Assembly: GCF_027359415.1 (NCBI RefSeq)
Contig: NZ_CP114780.1
Span: forward strand, 1 to 64,000
DNA length: 64,000 bases
Reading direction: 5' to 3'
From: Prochlorococcus marinus str. MIT 0918
GTDB taxonomy: Bacteria; Cyanobacteriota; Cyanobacteriia; PCC-6307; Cyanobiaceae
Part shown: positions 44,474-52,211 of the stretch, in pieces
Layout: every line of letters starts with the position of its first letter
How positions within the stretch are numbered: the stretch's first letter is position 1
Notes under the pieces: generated by a model
Told to the model about the DNA's origin: nothing
Seen by the model: the letters and a program-made list of their open reading frames with translations, nothing else
The model's database searches: none
Program-made: the position numbers and the translations under genes

Positions 44474-45784
44474 TTAAAAATCATTCAATGAAGATTTAAA
44501 AGATTTAATAGGATCATGGTAATAAATATTCTCATCTATATGTTCACTTTCAAATCTTTTCAAAATAGTTGCTATTTTTAAATCAATATTAGCTATTTCA
44601 GATAAAACAAGAGTTTCATCATAATTAAATGGTAATGAATTGCTTTTTGGAAAGGAACTGTTATTTGAAAAAGAATTAATACTATTTGACTGTATGAAAA
44701 CTATATAATGACCTGCTAACTTTGCTTCATATAATAATGAAGAGTTTAGCCCAAAAAATATACACCTTTCCTGATTAAGAAGTTCCAATTTTGAAGAGAT
44801 ATCTACGATCGCTTTTTTGCCAAGTGAATTAAGACTGTTTTTTAATTGAGGGGTTTTGGATTCGTTTGGGTGAGGGCGGTAGAATAAATTTAAGGCTGGA
44901 TATTTTTCTAAGCTGAGAGATATTAAAGAATATAATTTAATGATTCTAGGGAAATAATCGAATTGATCTACTGAATTACCACACCAGCCACTACCAATCA
45001 AGTATATTTTTTTTAGTTGTGAGTTCTTATATGCAGAAGCATAATAAGATAATCCAATTGATGAATAATTAATTTTAGGATTAAATTGTTGAAGTTGTTT
45101 CCCTTGTTGATTGTTCCATACCATATTGTTAATTGTATAAGAACCTGTTGGAGGTATTTTCAGAGTTGTAGATGCCATCTCTATTAATCCATGTTGAATA
45201 CAAATAACTCTTAATGAAGGAATATTTAAAAGAGATAGGCAGCTAAGGAATGTACCCATGGGTTGTGTGTCTTCCCATATAAATATTTTACGTTCCTGGT
45301 TCATTAGTGATTTGGACCATCTATAAATATGGAATTTTAAAAAGAAATCAATATTCAAGTATTGATAAGCCTGTACTGCAAATACTTCAGCCAACATTGA
45401 TACAGTACATATATCAGGAAAACGAGAAGTATGAATAAAACCATTTGTATTACATAGACCTTGTTTTTCACGCTCTATAAGAATACAAATTTGATTCGAT
45501 GGAAAGGCATCAAAATAACTCGAATTTCTTAAACCTTGAAATATATACTTCTTGTTAAATAAATTCCTATTAGAATGAATAAATAAACCTAAGAAAGCTA
45601 TTATCAGGATCTTCATTTTTCTAATTATTGAAATATTTCCACTATTATTTGTTCTTAGACGCATTCTTTTAAATTTTCTACTCCAATCAATTCGAATTTC
45701 TTTTATTCTTTTACAAGTAGCATCATTATATTCGTCACTCCCTGAACACAAATAACCTATTAAATCACTAAGACTTTGGATCAT
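44474..45784 (-). CDS. surface-polysaccharide GT-B-like protein (copy 1)
   Basis: A 436-residue protein with the shared core RNSSYFDAFPSNQICILIER, the phosphate-binding IQHGLIEMAST segment, PTGSYTINNMVWNNQQGKQL, an LFYRPHPNES motif and a C-terminal FGLNSSLLYEAKLAG. HG plus RPHPNE plus GxxSSLLYEA is the layout of GT-B fold sialyl/polysialyl or glycerophosphate transferases of capsule clusters. It is paralogous to 52212-53465, with a TCTAG dyad upstream. The sugar is unknown. Confidence 0.65.
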   Translation of the reverse strand: MIQSLSDLIGYLCSGSDEYNDATCKRIKEIRIDWSRKFKRMRLRTNNSGNISIIRKMKILIIAFLGLFIHSNRNLFNKKYIFQGLRNSSYFDAFPSNQICILIEREKQGLCNTNGFIHTSRFPDICTVSMLAEVFAVQAYQYLNIDFFLKFHIYRWSKSLMNQERKIFIWEDTQPMGTFLSCLSLLNIPSLRVICIQHGLIEMASTTLKIPPTGSYTINNMVWNNQQGKQLQQFNPKINYSSIGLSYYASAYKNSQLKKIYLIGSGWCGNSVDQFDYFPRIIKLYSLISLSLEKYPALNLFYRPHPNESKTPQLKNSLNSLGKKAIVDISSKLELLNQERCIFFGLNSSLLYEAKLAGHYIVFIQSNSINSFSNNSSFPKSNSLPFNYDETLVLSEIANIDLKIATILKRFESEHIDENIYYHDPIKSFKSSLNDF

Positions 45785-45829
45785 AATGGAAATTTAACCT
45801 TTACCAGCCTAATCAGATTTACACGATAG

Positions 45830-45843
45830 TCTAGATCATCTAG
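45830..45843. promoter_or_regulatory. TCTAG-N4-TCTAG motif
   Basis: TCTAGATCATCTAG: two TCTAG units 9 bp apart, 46-59 bp upstream of the GT-like gene starting at 45784. Confidence 0.6.
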
Positions 45844-46029
45844 GCCGCTGAGCAAGGAAGATTGTCTCTTCATGGCCCTAGGCAAGGGATCCCCAAGATT
45901 ACTTTCGTTGTAGATTTTAAAGATTTAATTGCTTGGGCTTTGGAAATTTTTTCTGCCCCTTAAGCAGTACTTTTTATAAGAGCAATTTAAAACTAATCAC
46001 AGAATCAGGTATAGGTTTGTTTAGGGACA

Positions 46030-46233
46030 TTAGGAGGATCGGAACAAGTTAAAGAGAATCGAAAAAAGCAAACTAATAGCAATGCAACTAACTATTGGAA
46101 AATAAAAAGTTGAGTTTTCTCCCTTCAGAATTATGTCGCCTGGCAGTTGTCCTAAACCTAATTGCCTTAAATAAGGGTAGAGAAAACCTATAGCGGCAAT
46201 TCCAAGCCCGAGAATGATTAGCAGCTTTTGCAT
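46030..46233 (-). CDS. DUF2905 family membrane protein
   Basis: A 67-residue protein with two membrane helices. The DUF2905 pattern GLGQLPGDIILKGENSTFYFP sits between the first (LLIILGLGIAAIGFL) and second (IVSCIAISLLFSIL) helix. The start ATG overlaps the upstream gene's stop (TAATG). Family of unknown function, common in bacteria. Confidence 0.85.
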   Translation of the reverse strand: MQKLLIILGLGIAAIGFLYPYLRQLGLGQLPGDIILKGENSTFYFPIVSCIAISLLFSILFNLFRSS

Positions 46234-46358
46234 TATTTATTTCCAAAAAATCTTTTGAACTGCCATGCCAAATAGGCAGAGGTTCCAATGAACAAAATCA
46301 GTCCAATAGTTCCAACTGCTCTATTTGCTGCTTCTACTGTTGGCATCTCACCCATCAT
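46233..46358 (-). CDS. small single-helix membrane protein
   Basis: A 41-residue protein starting MMGEMPTVEAANRAVGTIGL, with helix LILFIGTSAYLAW and a basic end QFKRFFGNK. Its stop overlaps the DUF2905 start. It resembles the protein at 46748-46840 (xYLxWxFxKFF). An AGGAGAAA stretch precedes the start. Confidence 0.6.
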   Translation of the reverse strand: MMGEMPTVEAANRAVGTIGLILFIGTSAYLAWQFKRFFGNK

Positions 46359-46372
46359 TTTCTCCTTTACTT

Positions 46373-46672
46373 TTAGTGAGTTACTGAGCCATCCATAATC
46401 GTGATATTGGTATCACTAGAGTTAGCCCAGCGTAATTTACTTAACTCTTGATAGTCGGCTCTGTTGTAAGCCTCTGAAGCTACTTCTTTAGATGGAAATT
46501 CAATAATCACAGCAAGGTGACCGCCTTTACCTTCAACAGTTTTTGCATCTAGATCTTTAGCAACAACCTTGCCACCAATTGATTCAATCCAGGTAGCAAA
46601 GCCTTGTACATATTCTCCAAACCCTTCTGGATTAGTGACTGTTGTTGTAACGATCCAATACCCCTTAGACAT
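46373..46672 (-). CDS. DUF1330 family protein
   Basis: A 99-residue ferredoxin-like dimeric barrel protein: GYWIVTTTVTNPEGFGEYVQ at the start, GGKVVAKDLDAKTVEGKGGH in the middle and FPSKEVASEAYNRADYQEL near the end match DUF1330. Function unknown. It is 14 bp upstream of the small membrane gene, so they are likely cotranscribed. Confidence 0.88.
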   Translation of the reverse strand: MSKGYWIVTTTVTNPEGFGEYVQGFATWIESIGGKVVAKDLDAKTVEGKGGHLAVIIEFPSKEVASEAYNRADYQELSKLRWANSSDTNITIMDGSVTH

Positions 46673-46747
46673 GAAAATTTTCTATAAGAATAACGAGCAT
46701 CTCATATTTGACCCGTCAAAGGGCAACACTTCAGGCAGTTTTAAAAG

Positions 46748-46840
46748 CTATGAATCTTTTTTCTTGAAAAACTTTTGGAACATCCACACCAAGTAAATGG
46801 TTGAACCAACTAGTAACAGCATTGGGAAGAGTGTATCCAT
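46748..46840 (-). CDS. very small membrane protein
   Basis: A 30-residue frame starting MDTLFPMLLLVGSTIYLVWM, with a basic end FQKFFKKKDS. It matches the pattern of the 41-residue protein at 46233-46358, suggesting paralogs. Start is ATG. Confidence 0.5.
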   Translation of the reverse strand: MDTLFPMLLLVGSTIYLVWMFQKFFKKKDS

Positions 46841-46906
46841 AAGGCGTATAAATCCTTTTTAAGCCTTCCTAGGATACAGACCAAAAACTCAATCCTTAAA
46901 AAAACT

Positions 46907-46953
46907 AGTCGGGGCGACAGGATTCGAACCTGCGACCTAGTGCTCCCAAAGCA
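46907..46953 (-). repeat. duplicated 3' half of tRNA-Pro (attachment-site-like)
   Basis: 47 bases identical to 48853-48899, covering the tRNA-Pro anticodon loop to 3' end. The next 13 bases are partly similar, and then similarity is lost, so this is not a whole tRNA gene. Such copies are left by integration of an element at a tRNA 3' end. Confidence 0.85.
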
Positions 46954-47135
46954 TCAGCACTAACAAGGCTATAACTGAGACTTATGTTGCTATTAGTACT
47001 TTTAGAGAAAAAATTTAGCCTAATTCTGACTAATATGTTGGGATTTGCGTGAGTTTTGCGTGAATTTTAATTCGATAATCGATCTATAAAGTATGGTTAA
47101 TAAAAAGCTAATTGATTAATTGCGAAAACTATATT

Positions 47136-48242
47136 ATGAATAAAATCAAAAAAACAGACTTTGAAATAAGGCCATTTCTTAAAAGAAGTAATTTCAGAGC
47201 TTATTATCAAATAACAGTTACGATTCTTCCAATTATTGCTTTTTGGTTAATAGTATCTCAGATAATAAGCACTAATATTCCTCCTGTTACAAAGGGGTTT
47301 TTACTTACTCCCAATCTCTTTATTTTAACGCTTTTATCTTCTAGAATATTTTCATTAATGCATGATTGTGGACATAATTCCTTGTTTGAGCAACGTTCAT
47401 TAAATAACATATTTGGTTTTTTTCTTGGTTTATTTAATGGCATCCCACAAAAACCTTGGTCAAATGACCATGCATTCCATCATAGAAATAATGGTAATTG
47501 GGAAATTTATAAAGGTCCAATAGATATTTTAAGCTTAGAAGATTATAGAGCTCTAAACCTAAGTGAAAGATTTTTTTATAAGATAAGTCGCCATTGGATA
47601 ATGCTTTTCCCCGGAGGGTTTTTCTATTTAGTTATTAAGCCTCGTTTGGGACTTGTTTTAATTATTTTTAATTTTATAAAATCTTTAGTTCAAGAGAGTT
47701 TGCTGAAGATTAAGGATGGAAAATTTTATGAACTTCTAGTTGTTAAAACAAGAATAAAACCTCCTTTCTCTGATTATGGAGACAATTTTGATGAATTATT
47801 TGATCTAATAGCGAACAATATACTTGTTCTTAGTGGATGGATATTTATGTGCAAATGGCTAGGTGCTTTTTTCTTTCTAACCTTTTATTCATTGATATCA
47901 ACCTTATCAGCTGCAATATTTATATGTATCTTTTTTATACAACATAATTTTGAGAATGCATATGCAAGTAGTACAAAAAATTGGGACATTGTTGATGGAG
48001 CTATTGCTGGTAGTAGTAATTTAGATATACCAAACTGGCTTAATTGGTTTTTAGCTGATATCTCATTTCATAGTATTCATCACCTATCAGAAAGAATTCC
48101 TAATTACAATTTAAGAGCTTGCCATAAAGCAAATATCCATTTACTTCATAATGCAAAGGTCCTCAGACTTATAGATATACCAAAATGTTTTATATATATT
48201 CTTTGGGATAGTAAAAAAGAAAATCTTATTCCAATAAATTAG
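47136..48242 (+). CDS. membrane fatty acid desaturase-like protein
   Basis: A 368-residue membrane di-iron protein with the three histidine boxes: HDCGHNSLF (near 81-89), HAFHHRNNGNW (near 117-127) and HSIHHLSERIP (near 311-321). It has four or more hydrophobic segments. Such enzymes insert double bonds, ketones or hydroxyls into acyl chains or carotenoids. The frame begins at a TTG (47112), and an ATG at 47136 is preferred. It is the only intact gene between the tRNA-Pro repeats, a sign of transfer. Confidence 0.82.
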   Translation: MNKIKKTDFEIRPFLKRSNFRAYYQITVTILPIIAFWLIVSQIISTNIPPVTKGFLLTPNLFILTLLSSRIFSLMHDCGHNSLFEQRSLNNIFGFFLGLFNGIPQKPWSNDHAFHHRNNGNWEIYKGPIDILSLEDYRALNLSERFFYKISRHWIMLFPGGFFYLVIKPRLGLVLIIFNFIKSLVQESLLKIKDGKFYELLVVKTRIKPPFSDYGDNFDELFDLIANNILVLSGWIFMCKWLGAFFFLTFYSLISTLSAAIFICIFFIQHNFENAYASSTKNWDIVDGAIAGSSNLDIPNWLNWFLADISFHSIHHLSERIPNYNLRACHKANIHLLHNAKVLRLIDIPKCFIYILWDSKKENLIPIN

Positions 48243-48470
48243 AATTTAGCTTAGGCTCCTTTTCATTTCCTTTTAATTGAATTAACACACTGAGCACTTT
48301 TGTTTAGAAAAAAATAAATAAAACAAATTCATAAAGTCCTTTTATTGCAAGTGTGTTGATTCTGTTAGAGGAAGTATCGATGGATTCCATGGGGCGTAAA
48401 TAAGAGGCTTCTTGGTAAAGGATGGCCAGACAAGAGAACATTCATTGGAGTAAGAAGGGTCCCTCAGTTC

Positions 48471-48629
48471 ATGAAACGGTCTACGCCTATAAAGTCTGGT
48501 TTTAATATCAAATGTCCTTGGATAGAACCAGAAGTTGGTAGAAATAATTCATATCAAAATGGATTCTCTGAAGAAGAGATTCGCAAATCGAACCCCCCAA
48601 TTGGAATGGACCCTCACGGGAAAGATTAA
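48471..48629 (+). CDS. short hypothetical frame, possibly a gene fragment
   Basis: A 52-residue basic frame starting MKRSTPIKSGFNIKCPWIEP. In the same frame the reading continues upstream without a start codon for about 40 more codons (including VNKRLLGKGWPDKRTFIGV) to a stop, so this may be the end of a truncated gene. It lies inside the tRNA-Pro-flanked segment and its codon use looks different from neighbours. Confidence 0.4.
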   Translation: MKRSTPIKSGFNIKCPWIEPEVGRNNSYQNGFSEEEIRKSNPPIGMDPHGKD

Positions 48630-48854
48630 AGAGATCAATCTTTGTTCTTTTAATTTATTTATTGCCTTAGGAAAAAAAGATACCACTCATTTGCAAGAGC
48701 GGCTGTAATATTAATCCGAACATCGGCTGTCAACCAAAACAAGCTTAAACATCAGACTCCCTAAGGTGTTTCTAGAGAACAAACTCTTAAATCTACTAAA
48801 ATTTTTTGGCACCTATTTGGAACCCACCCCATTTATTACTCCTTGAGATCCCAG

Positions 48855-48928
48855 TCGGGGCGACAGGATTCGAACCTGCGACCTAGTGCTCCCAAAGCAC
48901 CCGCGCTACCAAACTGCGCCACGCCCCG
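48855..48928 (-). tRNA. tRNA-Pro (anticodon TGG)
   Basis: The 74-base cloverleaf has acceptor CGGGGCG/CGCCCCG, a D-arm, anticodon loop TTTGGGA (anticodon TGG), T-arm GCAGG-TTCGAAT-CCTGT and discriminator A. Its 3' half is repeated at 46907-46953, marking it as an integration target. Confidence 0.95.
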
Positions 48929-49126
48929 TATCCAATCATTGTAGTGCCTAAGAGGTATGTACGCCTTTTGTTTTTGTAGAAAAGTTCAAGCCAAGGGGCT
49001 GGTATTAATTAGTGATAATGCAATGTACTTTCTAGGAGGCCTAGATTTTTAAGAACCATTTGTTACATTTTATTTGCTGAGCTAATAGCTATTTAGAACA
49101 GCTTATTTTAAGTGAGGATTTAAAAA

Positions 49127-50512
49127 ATGAAGCTTTTCCAGCAATTGCTGGTAGCCCCTGCTGCTTTGGGTCTTTTGGCTCCTTTAGCTGCTAATGCAGC
49201 TGAAGTCAACATCAATGATGTTGCTAATTATTCAACTAAAGTTGCAGAGGTGACAACATCTCAATACTCCGACGTTGTTCCTGGAGATTGGGCTTATACA
49301 GCTCTACAAAATTTAAGTGATAGCTATGGCTGTGTAGACAATGCCTACACACAAAATCTTAAGAGTGGTCAAGCTCTAACTCGTTATGAGGCTGCTGCAC
49401 TTATTAATGCATGTTTAGAAGGTGGGTTGACTTCTGTTGACTTCGATTCTGATGCAGTTCGTCTTTCCAATGAGTTTGGCACTGAAATGGCCATCCTTAA
49501 AGGACGTGTTGATGGACTTGAGTACAAAGTTAAAGAACTTAGTGCTGGACAGTTCTCTCCTACAACCAAAATGCATGGAGGAGCTGTATTCACAACTGGT
49601 TTCGTTGATGGACCGAGCTCCAAAGATGATAATAAGCTAACAACTGAGTATTCATATATGTTGATGACTCATACAAGCTTCTCAGGGAAAGACCATTTAT
49701 TTGCAAGCATAGATCAAGGGAATCATAATGATTTAATTATGGATAGTGCTATGGATATGACTATGAGTAGCTTGACTGTTAGTTCATTGTTTTATCAATT
49801 CCCAGTAGACGATTTCCAAGTAACAGCTGGTCCTCTAGTTGACCAAGATGATGTTATCTCTGCTACAACCTCTATTTACTCTGATGCTTTCAGATTAAGT
49901 AGCATGCGTTTTAGTGCATCAGGTGGGATGAATGAAACAGGCCCTGGTGTTGCTGTTGCTTACGCTAATGACAGTGGTTTCAACGGTTCAGTAAGCTACA
50001 TCGCTAATAATGGTGAAGTAGGAACTAAGGGTATGTTCACTAAAGAAGGTGATGACATATTGACTGCATCACTTGGTTATGACGCAGACAACTTCGGTGG
50101 CGGAATTCTTTATAAGAATGCCGATAACAATGGTGCCATCAATGGTGAAAAGACATTCGGTGTAGGTGCATACTTTGCTCCTGAGAATCTACCTACTATT
50201 AGTGTTGCTTATGACACTAAGGATCCAGAAACAGTTAGTACAACAACTAACCCAACGGGTAAAAATTCCTCTTCATTAATGATTGGATTGGATTATGAAG
50301 TAGGTCCTGGTACTGCAAGCTTTGCTTGGGAAAGTTATGAAGATGCTTCTATTTCATCTTATAAGACCCAAACCCTTTCTAATTATGAGCTTTACTATAA
50401 TTATCCTGTATCAGATGGCATTGCTGTTCAGGGCGGTATGTTTTATGAAGAAAGCAACGGTCGTCAAGCTGACACAGTTGGATATGTAGTTGAAACTTTC
50501 TTTAGCTTCTAA
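49127..50512 (+). CDS. SLH-domain outer-membrane porin (SomA/OprB-like)
   Basis: A 461-residue outer-membrane protein with a signal peptide (FQQLLVAPAALGLLAPLAAN, cut near ANA-A), an SLH domain (about 45-105, including YSDVVPGDWAYTALQNLSD and ALTRYEAAALINACLEGGL) that ties to peptidoglycan, a short coiled region and a C-terminal beta-barrel ending in a terminal aromatic VVETFFSF. It forms a general or anion/iron pore. A strong terminator follows 35 bp after the stop. Codon use looks highly expressed. Confidence 0.92.
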   Translation: MKLFQQLLVAPAALGLLAPLAANAAEVNINDVANYSTKVAEVTTSQYSDVVPGDWAYTALQNLSDSYGCVDNAYTQNLKSGQALTRYEAAALINACLEGGLTSVDFDSDAVRLSNEFGTEMAILKGRVDGLEYKVKELSAGQFSPTTKMHGGAVFTTGFVDGPSSKDDNKLTTEYSYMLMTHTSFSGKDHLFASIDQGNHNDLIMDSAMDMTMSSLTVSSLFYQFPVDDFQVTAGPLVDQDDVISATTSIYSDAFRLSSMRFSASGGMNETGPGVAVAYANDSGFNGSVSYIANNGEVGTKGMFTKEGDDILTASLGYDADNFGGGILYKNADNNGAINGEKTFGVGAYFAPENLPTISVAYDTKDPETVSTTTNPTGKNSSSLMIGLDYEVGPGTASFAWESYEDASISSYKTQTLSNYELYYNYPVSDGIAVQGGMFYEESNGRQADTVGYVVETFFSF

Positions 50513-50546
50513 ATCAGTAAGCTACTTAGATAACTTCAATTACTAT

Positions 50547-50578
50547 AAAAGGCTCTCACATTAGGTGAGAGCCTTTTT
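50547..50578 (+). terminator. Rho-independent terminator of the porin gene
   Basis: AAAAGGCTCTCAC pairs with GTGAGAGCCTTTT around a five-base loop, followed by T's. Confidence 0.9.
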
Positions 50579-50867
50579 CATTTTGCCTACAATTGGCTAC
50601 AATTTTTAGATAATATTTATCTTTCTTTCTTAGGCTTGACTTTGTAATTTTATTCTTGATGAATAGTTTTTAAGAGGAGCTTTCATTCCAATTGTTGGTA
50701 ATACAAGTGAAAGATTATTTTACAAAGCTGCTTATATTGCTAAAAGAATAAGAATAATAGATTAAAAACAATATAATAGTTGCAATATTTTTAATATAGA
50801 TTAAATTTAAATTAGAGATAAAAACAAACTAAGTTGAACACTAAAAGAGTAACACTTCTGTTTTTTT

Positions 50868-51083
50868 TTGAGCCCAATTTTTTTAATTGGGTGTTCAAGT
50901 TATAATAAAGAAAATAAAATTCCTGCTGTTTTTAATACCAAAACAGAAGCTGAAAATGCTGCTAAACAATTCGGTTGTGAAGGTGCCCATAGAATGGGTA
51001 ATATGTGGATGCCATGTAAGACTCATGAGAGCCATGGAAAACACAAAAAAATAGAGCATCATAGTCATCCGCATGTTCATTAA
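50868..51083 (+). CDS. DUF3721 lipoprotein, start disturbed by a T9 tract
   Basis: A 71-residue protein with lipobox LIGC, the DUF3721 core FNTKTEAENAAKQFGCEGAH and RMGNMWMPC, and a His-rich tail (HHSHPHVH). The TTG at 50868 gives only a short hydrophobic start. In another frame, a TTG at 50834 reads NTKRVTLLFF, a good signal n-region and core, and would join at a run of nine T's if that run were one base shorter. The native protein may therefore be 82 residues. DUF3721 is repeated in the next gene's C-terminus. Confidence 0.65.
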   Translation: MSPIFLIGCSSYNKENKIPAVFNTKTEAENAAKQFGCEGAHRMGNMWMPCKTHESHGKHKKIEHHSHPHVH

Positions 51084-51103
51084 CTAATTAATGAAAATAA
51101 ATC

Positions 51104-51532
51104 ATGGATAGATCTAAAGAAGAACAAAACTCTGAGCATTGTGGTGGCAAACCTAAAAAAATTGCAATTGGCATAGCTCCACTTGGTTTTATATCCATTG
51201 GGGTAGTACCAATGGGAATTATTACTATTGGGATAGTACCAATGGGAGTTGTATCAGTTGGGATAGTAGCTATGGGAGTTGTGAATGCTTCAATAGTTGG
51301 AATGGGAATTTTCTCTGTAGGTGTAACAACTATGGGGATAATGGGGTGGTCGCCAGATTCAAGTGCTATTCAAAGAATTTCAGAGGAGTCAGGAGATACC
51401 TCTTTACCGAATTATTATGCTTTTCCAACAAGAATTGAAGCAAAAAGAGAAGCTAAAAAAATTGGATGTTTAGGTGTTCATAAGATGGGAAAACTTTGGA
51501 TGCCATGTGCATCCCATAACCTTGTGAAATAA
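51104..51532 (+). CDS. decapeptide-repeat protein with C-terminal DUF3721 domain
   Basis: A 142-residue protein. Residues 16-80 are six to seven repeats of about ten residues of the form [IV]-[IV]-x-M-G-[IV]-[IV]-x-[IV]-G (such as IVPMGVVSVG), likely a small hydrophobic solenoid or membrane hairpin. Residues 105-138 form a DUF3721 domain (TRIEAKREAKKIGCLGVHKM, then WMPC). The repeat recurs at 51612-51809. Function unknown. It follows the DUF3721 lipoprotein by 20 bp, so they are one operon. Confidence 0.7.
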   Translation: MDRSKEEQNSEHCGGKPKKIAIGIAPLGFISIGVVPMGIITIGIVPMGVVSVGIVAMGVVNASIVGMGIFSVGVTTMGIMGWSPDSSAIQRISEESGDTSLPNYYAFPTRIEAKREAKKIGCLGVHKMGKLWMPCASHNLVK

Positions 51533-51611
51533 TCTTTTTAACTCTCGTTCATTAATTTGGCGTTAAATTCCAAACCTCATATAACATCTAAATTATGTAC
51601 TTGTTGATGAC

Positions 51612-51809
51612 ATGCCCAAAGTAATTGCCATTGGGATCGCACCTCGAGGAATTATTGCTATTGGATTAGTTCCTATGGGAATTATTGCTATTGGGGGGGT
51701 ATCAATGGGAATCTTTACTATAAGTGCTGTTGGCATGGGACTGGTAAATATTTGTCTAGTTGGATGTGGTCTAATTGCTTATGGAGTAAAAGTAATGGGA
51801 CTTATTTAA
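51612..51809 (+). CDS. short decapeptide-repeat protein
   Basis: A 65-residue protein made almost entirely of the same ten-residue repeat as the previous gene (VIAIG, APRGIIAIG, VPMGIIAIG, VSMGIFTIS), starting MPKVIAIG. It has no DUF3721 part. The two look like a fusion and its free-standing relative. Confidence 0.65.
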   Translation: MPKVIAIGIAPRGIIAIGLVPMGIIAIGGVSMGIFTISAVGMGLVNICLVGCGLIAYGVKVMGLI

Positions 51810-51984
51810 AGCGTCCTTTAAATAGTGAAATGTTTCCTTGCGAGGCTGAAAATGTTGTTGTTAAACTATTGGTTGATATTTAGTTAGGTAAAGCAATATA
51901 GAAATAAAAATGGAATAAAGGGTTAATGCACTCTTCATAGAATATTCATAATATTGCTTTTATTATGCGACCTGTTCCTTTAAT

Positions 51985-52101
51985 TTATTGTCCCCACATG
52001 ATCATATTGCTTGATCCTATTTGTGTTAAGACAAATAAAAATAGTTTTGAAAGCAACCAACCTATTCCTAGACAAATTACTACAGTCTTTAGAAGATCCA
52101 T
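51985..52101 (-). CDS. very small membrane protein
   Basis: A 38-residue frame starting MDLLKTVVICLGIGWLLSKL, one membrane helix, ending MIMWGQ. ATG start. On the plus strand an overlapping frame (51965-52129) is less protein-like and was not preferred. Confidence 0.45.
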   Translation of the reverse strand: MDLLKTVVICLGIGWLLSKLFLFVLTQIGSSNMIMWGQ

Positions 52102-52211
52102 TTTGATCGAGCACCTACTTTCATTATGAAAGGTTTGCCAAGGTTGTCTTAATAAAGAAATCTTTTTATAACTTTAAAAATGTCACTAGATAGAAAAGCC
52201 TAAAAAAGGAT

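Larger units (their letters stand above)
46907..48899. mobile_element. possible small integrated element at tRNA-Pro (no integrase)
   Basis: The 1.95-kb segment is bracketed by 47-bp direct repeats of tRNA-Pro and carries the desaturase and a short frame. It has no integrase, so it is either a degenerate remnant or a satellite mobilised in trans, like tRNA-targeting island elements known in Prochlorococcus. Activity is not shown. Confidence 0.4.

Noticed and set aside
46907-46980. Second complete tRNA-Pro gene
   Set aside because: The 5' acceptor and D-arm sequence do not match, so only the 3' half remains.
51965-52129. Plus-strand frame over 54 codons
   Set aside because: The opposite strand carries a cleaner small membrane protein with an ATG start.
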